This document shows positions 5,352-6,387 of a DNA stretch of 6,387 nt, in pieces; within the stretch, counting starts at the first letter, position 1; each line of letters starts with the position of its first letter. The position numbers were made by a program, and so were the translations under genes. Under the pieces are notes generated by a model. The model did no database searches. It was not told the DNA's origin and saw only the letters and a program-made list of their open reading frames with translations. Location: NCBI GenBank assembly GCA_002311975.1, contig DCAL01000033.1:736-7122 (forward strand), in the 5' to 3' direction. The stretch comes from Fidelibacterota bacterium UBA1134. Lineage in GTDB: Bacteria > Fidelibacterota > Marinisomatia > Marinisomatales > S15-B10.

Positions 5352-6387
5352 TCAATCCTTCAACTTGGAAAGGACATTCTCCAGAACGCCGCCGGAACCG
5401 AAGCGGATAAAGTCAGTGGTGGGAATACCGTAAGTCCTCTCATACTTTTCCACGGCCGCCTTCGCACTCCCTTCGTCCATGAGGTGAGTCAAGAGGCCGA
5501 TGCCTACCACTTCACACGGTTTGAACACCCTCACCAGTCTGAGATAGAGGTCCATGATCGTATCGAAATCTATCATGGGATAGTTGAACGTGTCCATCTT
5601 CCGCCCCTCTTCATGACCCATGAGCAGAAAATCAGGCATTGTGCCGTGCAGAAGACCGAGAGTTACCCCCGAGTACGCCATATGAGTGATGCTCCCTTGC
5701 CCCTCAACGATGATCAAGTCGTAATCTCCGCCGACCTTGTCAATCTCAGCTTCGATAGACCCCGCCACAAAATCACTCACCACTGCATCCACCGCAACTC
5801 CGTATCCTCCCAACAGAATTCCTGTCTGTCCTGTGCCGACGAATGCCGCCGTCTTCCCATTCGCTTCCAAAAGATTCTTCAGCTCCCATGCGGCCGTCAT
5901 TTTGCCCGTATCGCAGTCGCTCCCCACTGTCAGGAAGACAGGCGTCTTTCTGCCCTGCCATGTCCCCTTGGAAAAGGGGAGCGGCGAAGGCGGGCGGCGC
6001 AGATCGGTGAGCTTCACGCCATGCTTCTTTGCAAGGAATGAAAATTCTGGATCGTCGTTGAGGAAAAAGTGAAGTCCGCAGATGACTTCAAGTTTATTCT
6101 CGATGGCAGTCACAATGGATCCCCGCCAGGAATCGGGAAGGACACCGCCGGGATTGGCTATCCCGATGAGCAACTTGTTCGGTTTGTAGCTGATGGCCTC
6201 CTCCACACTGGCCACAATGGGAATATCGCCTCCATAACCGATTACCTCTTCTGAAGTTTTGCCAACGTTAGTTGAGTCGATGATACAGACAACATCTTCC
6301 GGACAGTAACGAAGGATCGCATTGGCTGTCTTGGCGAACAGATAGTTGAACTCGCCCTCTACAAGAATTGCGTAACGCTTCAGCGGC
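5352..6387 (-). CDS. dgcN: DUF1611 family protein, DgcN-like (D-glutamate N-acetyltransferase), 5' end cut
   Basis: 344 codons are open from the window edge (first full codon 6386-6384) to TGA 5354-5352; only a few N-terminal residues should be missing. The GTG at 6215 is internal, because similarity continues upstream (AILVEGEF, VVCIIDSTNVGKTS). Numbering from the first full codon: an N-terminal Rossmann-like part (1-125), a P-loop-like GSDCDTGKMT (155-164), GTGQTGILLGG (184-194), VEGQGSITH (227-235) and MGHEEGR (256-262). DUF1611 was long of unknown function; in marine Pseudoalteromonas a family member, DgcN, acetylates D-glutamate and works with the racemase DgcA. Here the next gene, 15 nt on, is of the DgcA type, which supports the same pathway, though substrate is inferred. 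A proline-rich piece just before the P-loop (about 133-147) is encoded by palindromic DNA and looks inserted. Confidence 0.85.
   Translation of the reverse strand, partial: PLKRYAILVEGEFNYLFAKTANAILRYCPEDVVCIIDSTNVGKTSEEVIGYGGDIPIVASVEEAISYKPNKLLIGIANPGGVLPDSWRGSIVTAIENKLEVICGLHFFLNDDPEFSFLAKKHGVKLTDLRRPPSPLPFSKGTWQGRKTPVFLTVGSDCDTGKMTAAWELKNLLEANGKTAAFVGTGQTGILLGGYGVAVDAVVSDFVAGSIEAEIDKVGGDYDLIIVEGQGSITHMAYSGVTLGLLHGTMPDFLLMGHEEGRKMDTFNYPMIDFDTIMDLYLRLVRVFKPCEVVGIGLLTHLMDEGSAKAAVEKYERTYGIPTTDFIRFGSGGVLENVLSKLKD
5963..5980. repeat. Palindrome inside dgcN, possible in-frame repeat insertion
   Basis: TCCCCTT and AAGGGGA form a perfect 7-bp inverted repeat around GGAA. Flanking DNA is unusually GC-rich (GGCGAAGGCGGGCGGCGC on one side, TGCCCTGCCATG on the other), resembling intergenic palindromic repeats of some bacterial genomes. 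It encodes roughly PPSPLPFSKGTWQGRK in the linker before the P-loop, where family members usually have a short varied linker. Only one copy is in the window, so its repeat nature is inferred. Confidence 0.45.

Noticed and set aside
5352..6215. DUF1611 gene starting at GTG 6215
   Set aside because: The frame stays open to the window edge and the extra 57 codons encode family-like sequence, so the true start is beyond 6387.

Overview
All genes recognised here lie on the minus strand, so transcription runs from right to left. The window holds two blocks: a respiratory terminal-oxidase cluster (about positions 1-4270) and an amino-acid metabolism pair (4326-6387). The organism is a bacterium with an aa3/caa3-type haem-copper oxidase whose subunits resemble those of uncultivated FCB-type or marine groups (Marinimicrobia-like, Acidobacteria/Verrucomicrobia-like). 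This placement rests only on protein style and is low confidence.

In transcription order: a nearly complete DUF1611/DgcN-type protein (5352 to the window edge) is followed after 15 nt by an enolase-superfamily dipeptide epimerase/DgcA-like racemase (4326-5336). Both are intact. DgcN-DgcA pairs are known from marine bacteria, where D-glutamate is N-acetylated and then racemised; the epimerase alternatively fits L-Ala-D/L-Glu (murein peptide) recycling. Either way the pair points to use of peptidoglycan-derived D-glutamate.

Immediately after dgcA comes a short 3' relic of a cox3 gene (4138-4266) with its conserved Trp replaced by TGA. Next are an intact subunit IV gene (3815-4129) and an intact 66-residue two-helix membrane protein that overlaps it (3625-3825). 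Then come two broken genes. One is a small Sec-signal protein with an ACxxCFG motif (3335-3617), disrupted by two single-base deletions. The other is cox2 (2559-3330), disrupted by a frame problem at the start, a 2-nt loss, a TGG-to-TAG nonsense change and a 1-nt insertion. After a 261-nt gap follow an intact cox1 (567-2297) and an intact cox3 cut by the window edge (1-563).

The order cox3-cox4-small / ACxxCFG-cox2-cox1-cox3 is what the junction of two cox clusters in tandem would look like, with the first cluster mostly deleted up to dgcA. The two cox3 copies differ at about a quarter of aligned bases, so this is not a recent duplication. The main surprise is an oxidase locus whose catalytic subunit I is intact while the CuA subunit II is multiply broken. 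Either the locus is decaying and another cox2 serves elsewhere, or a local stretch of consensus sequence is poor. Subunit I also lacks the classical K-channel lysine. I saw no mobile element, CRISPR array, tRNA or rRNA. I did not find a clearly new defence or mobile system.
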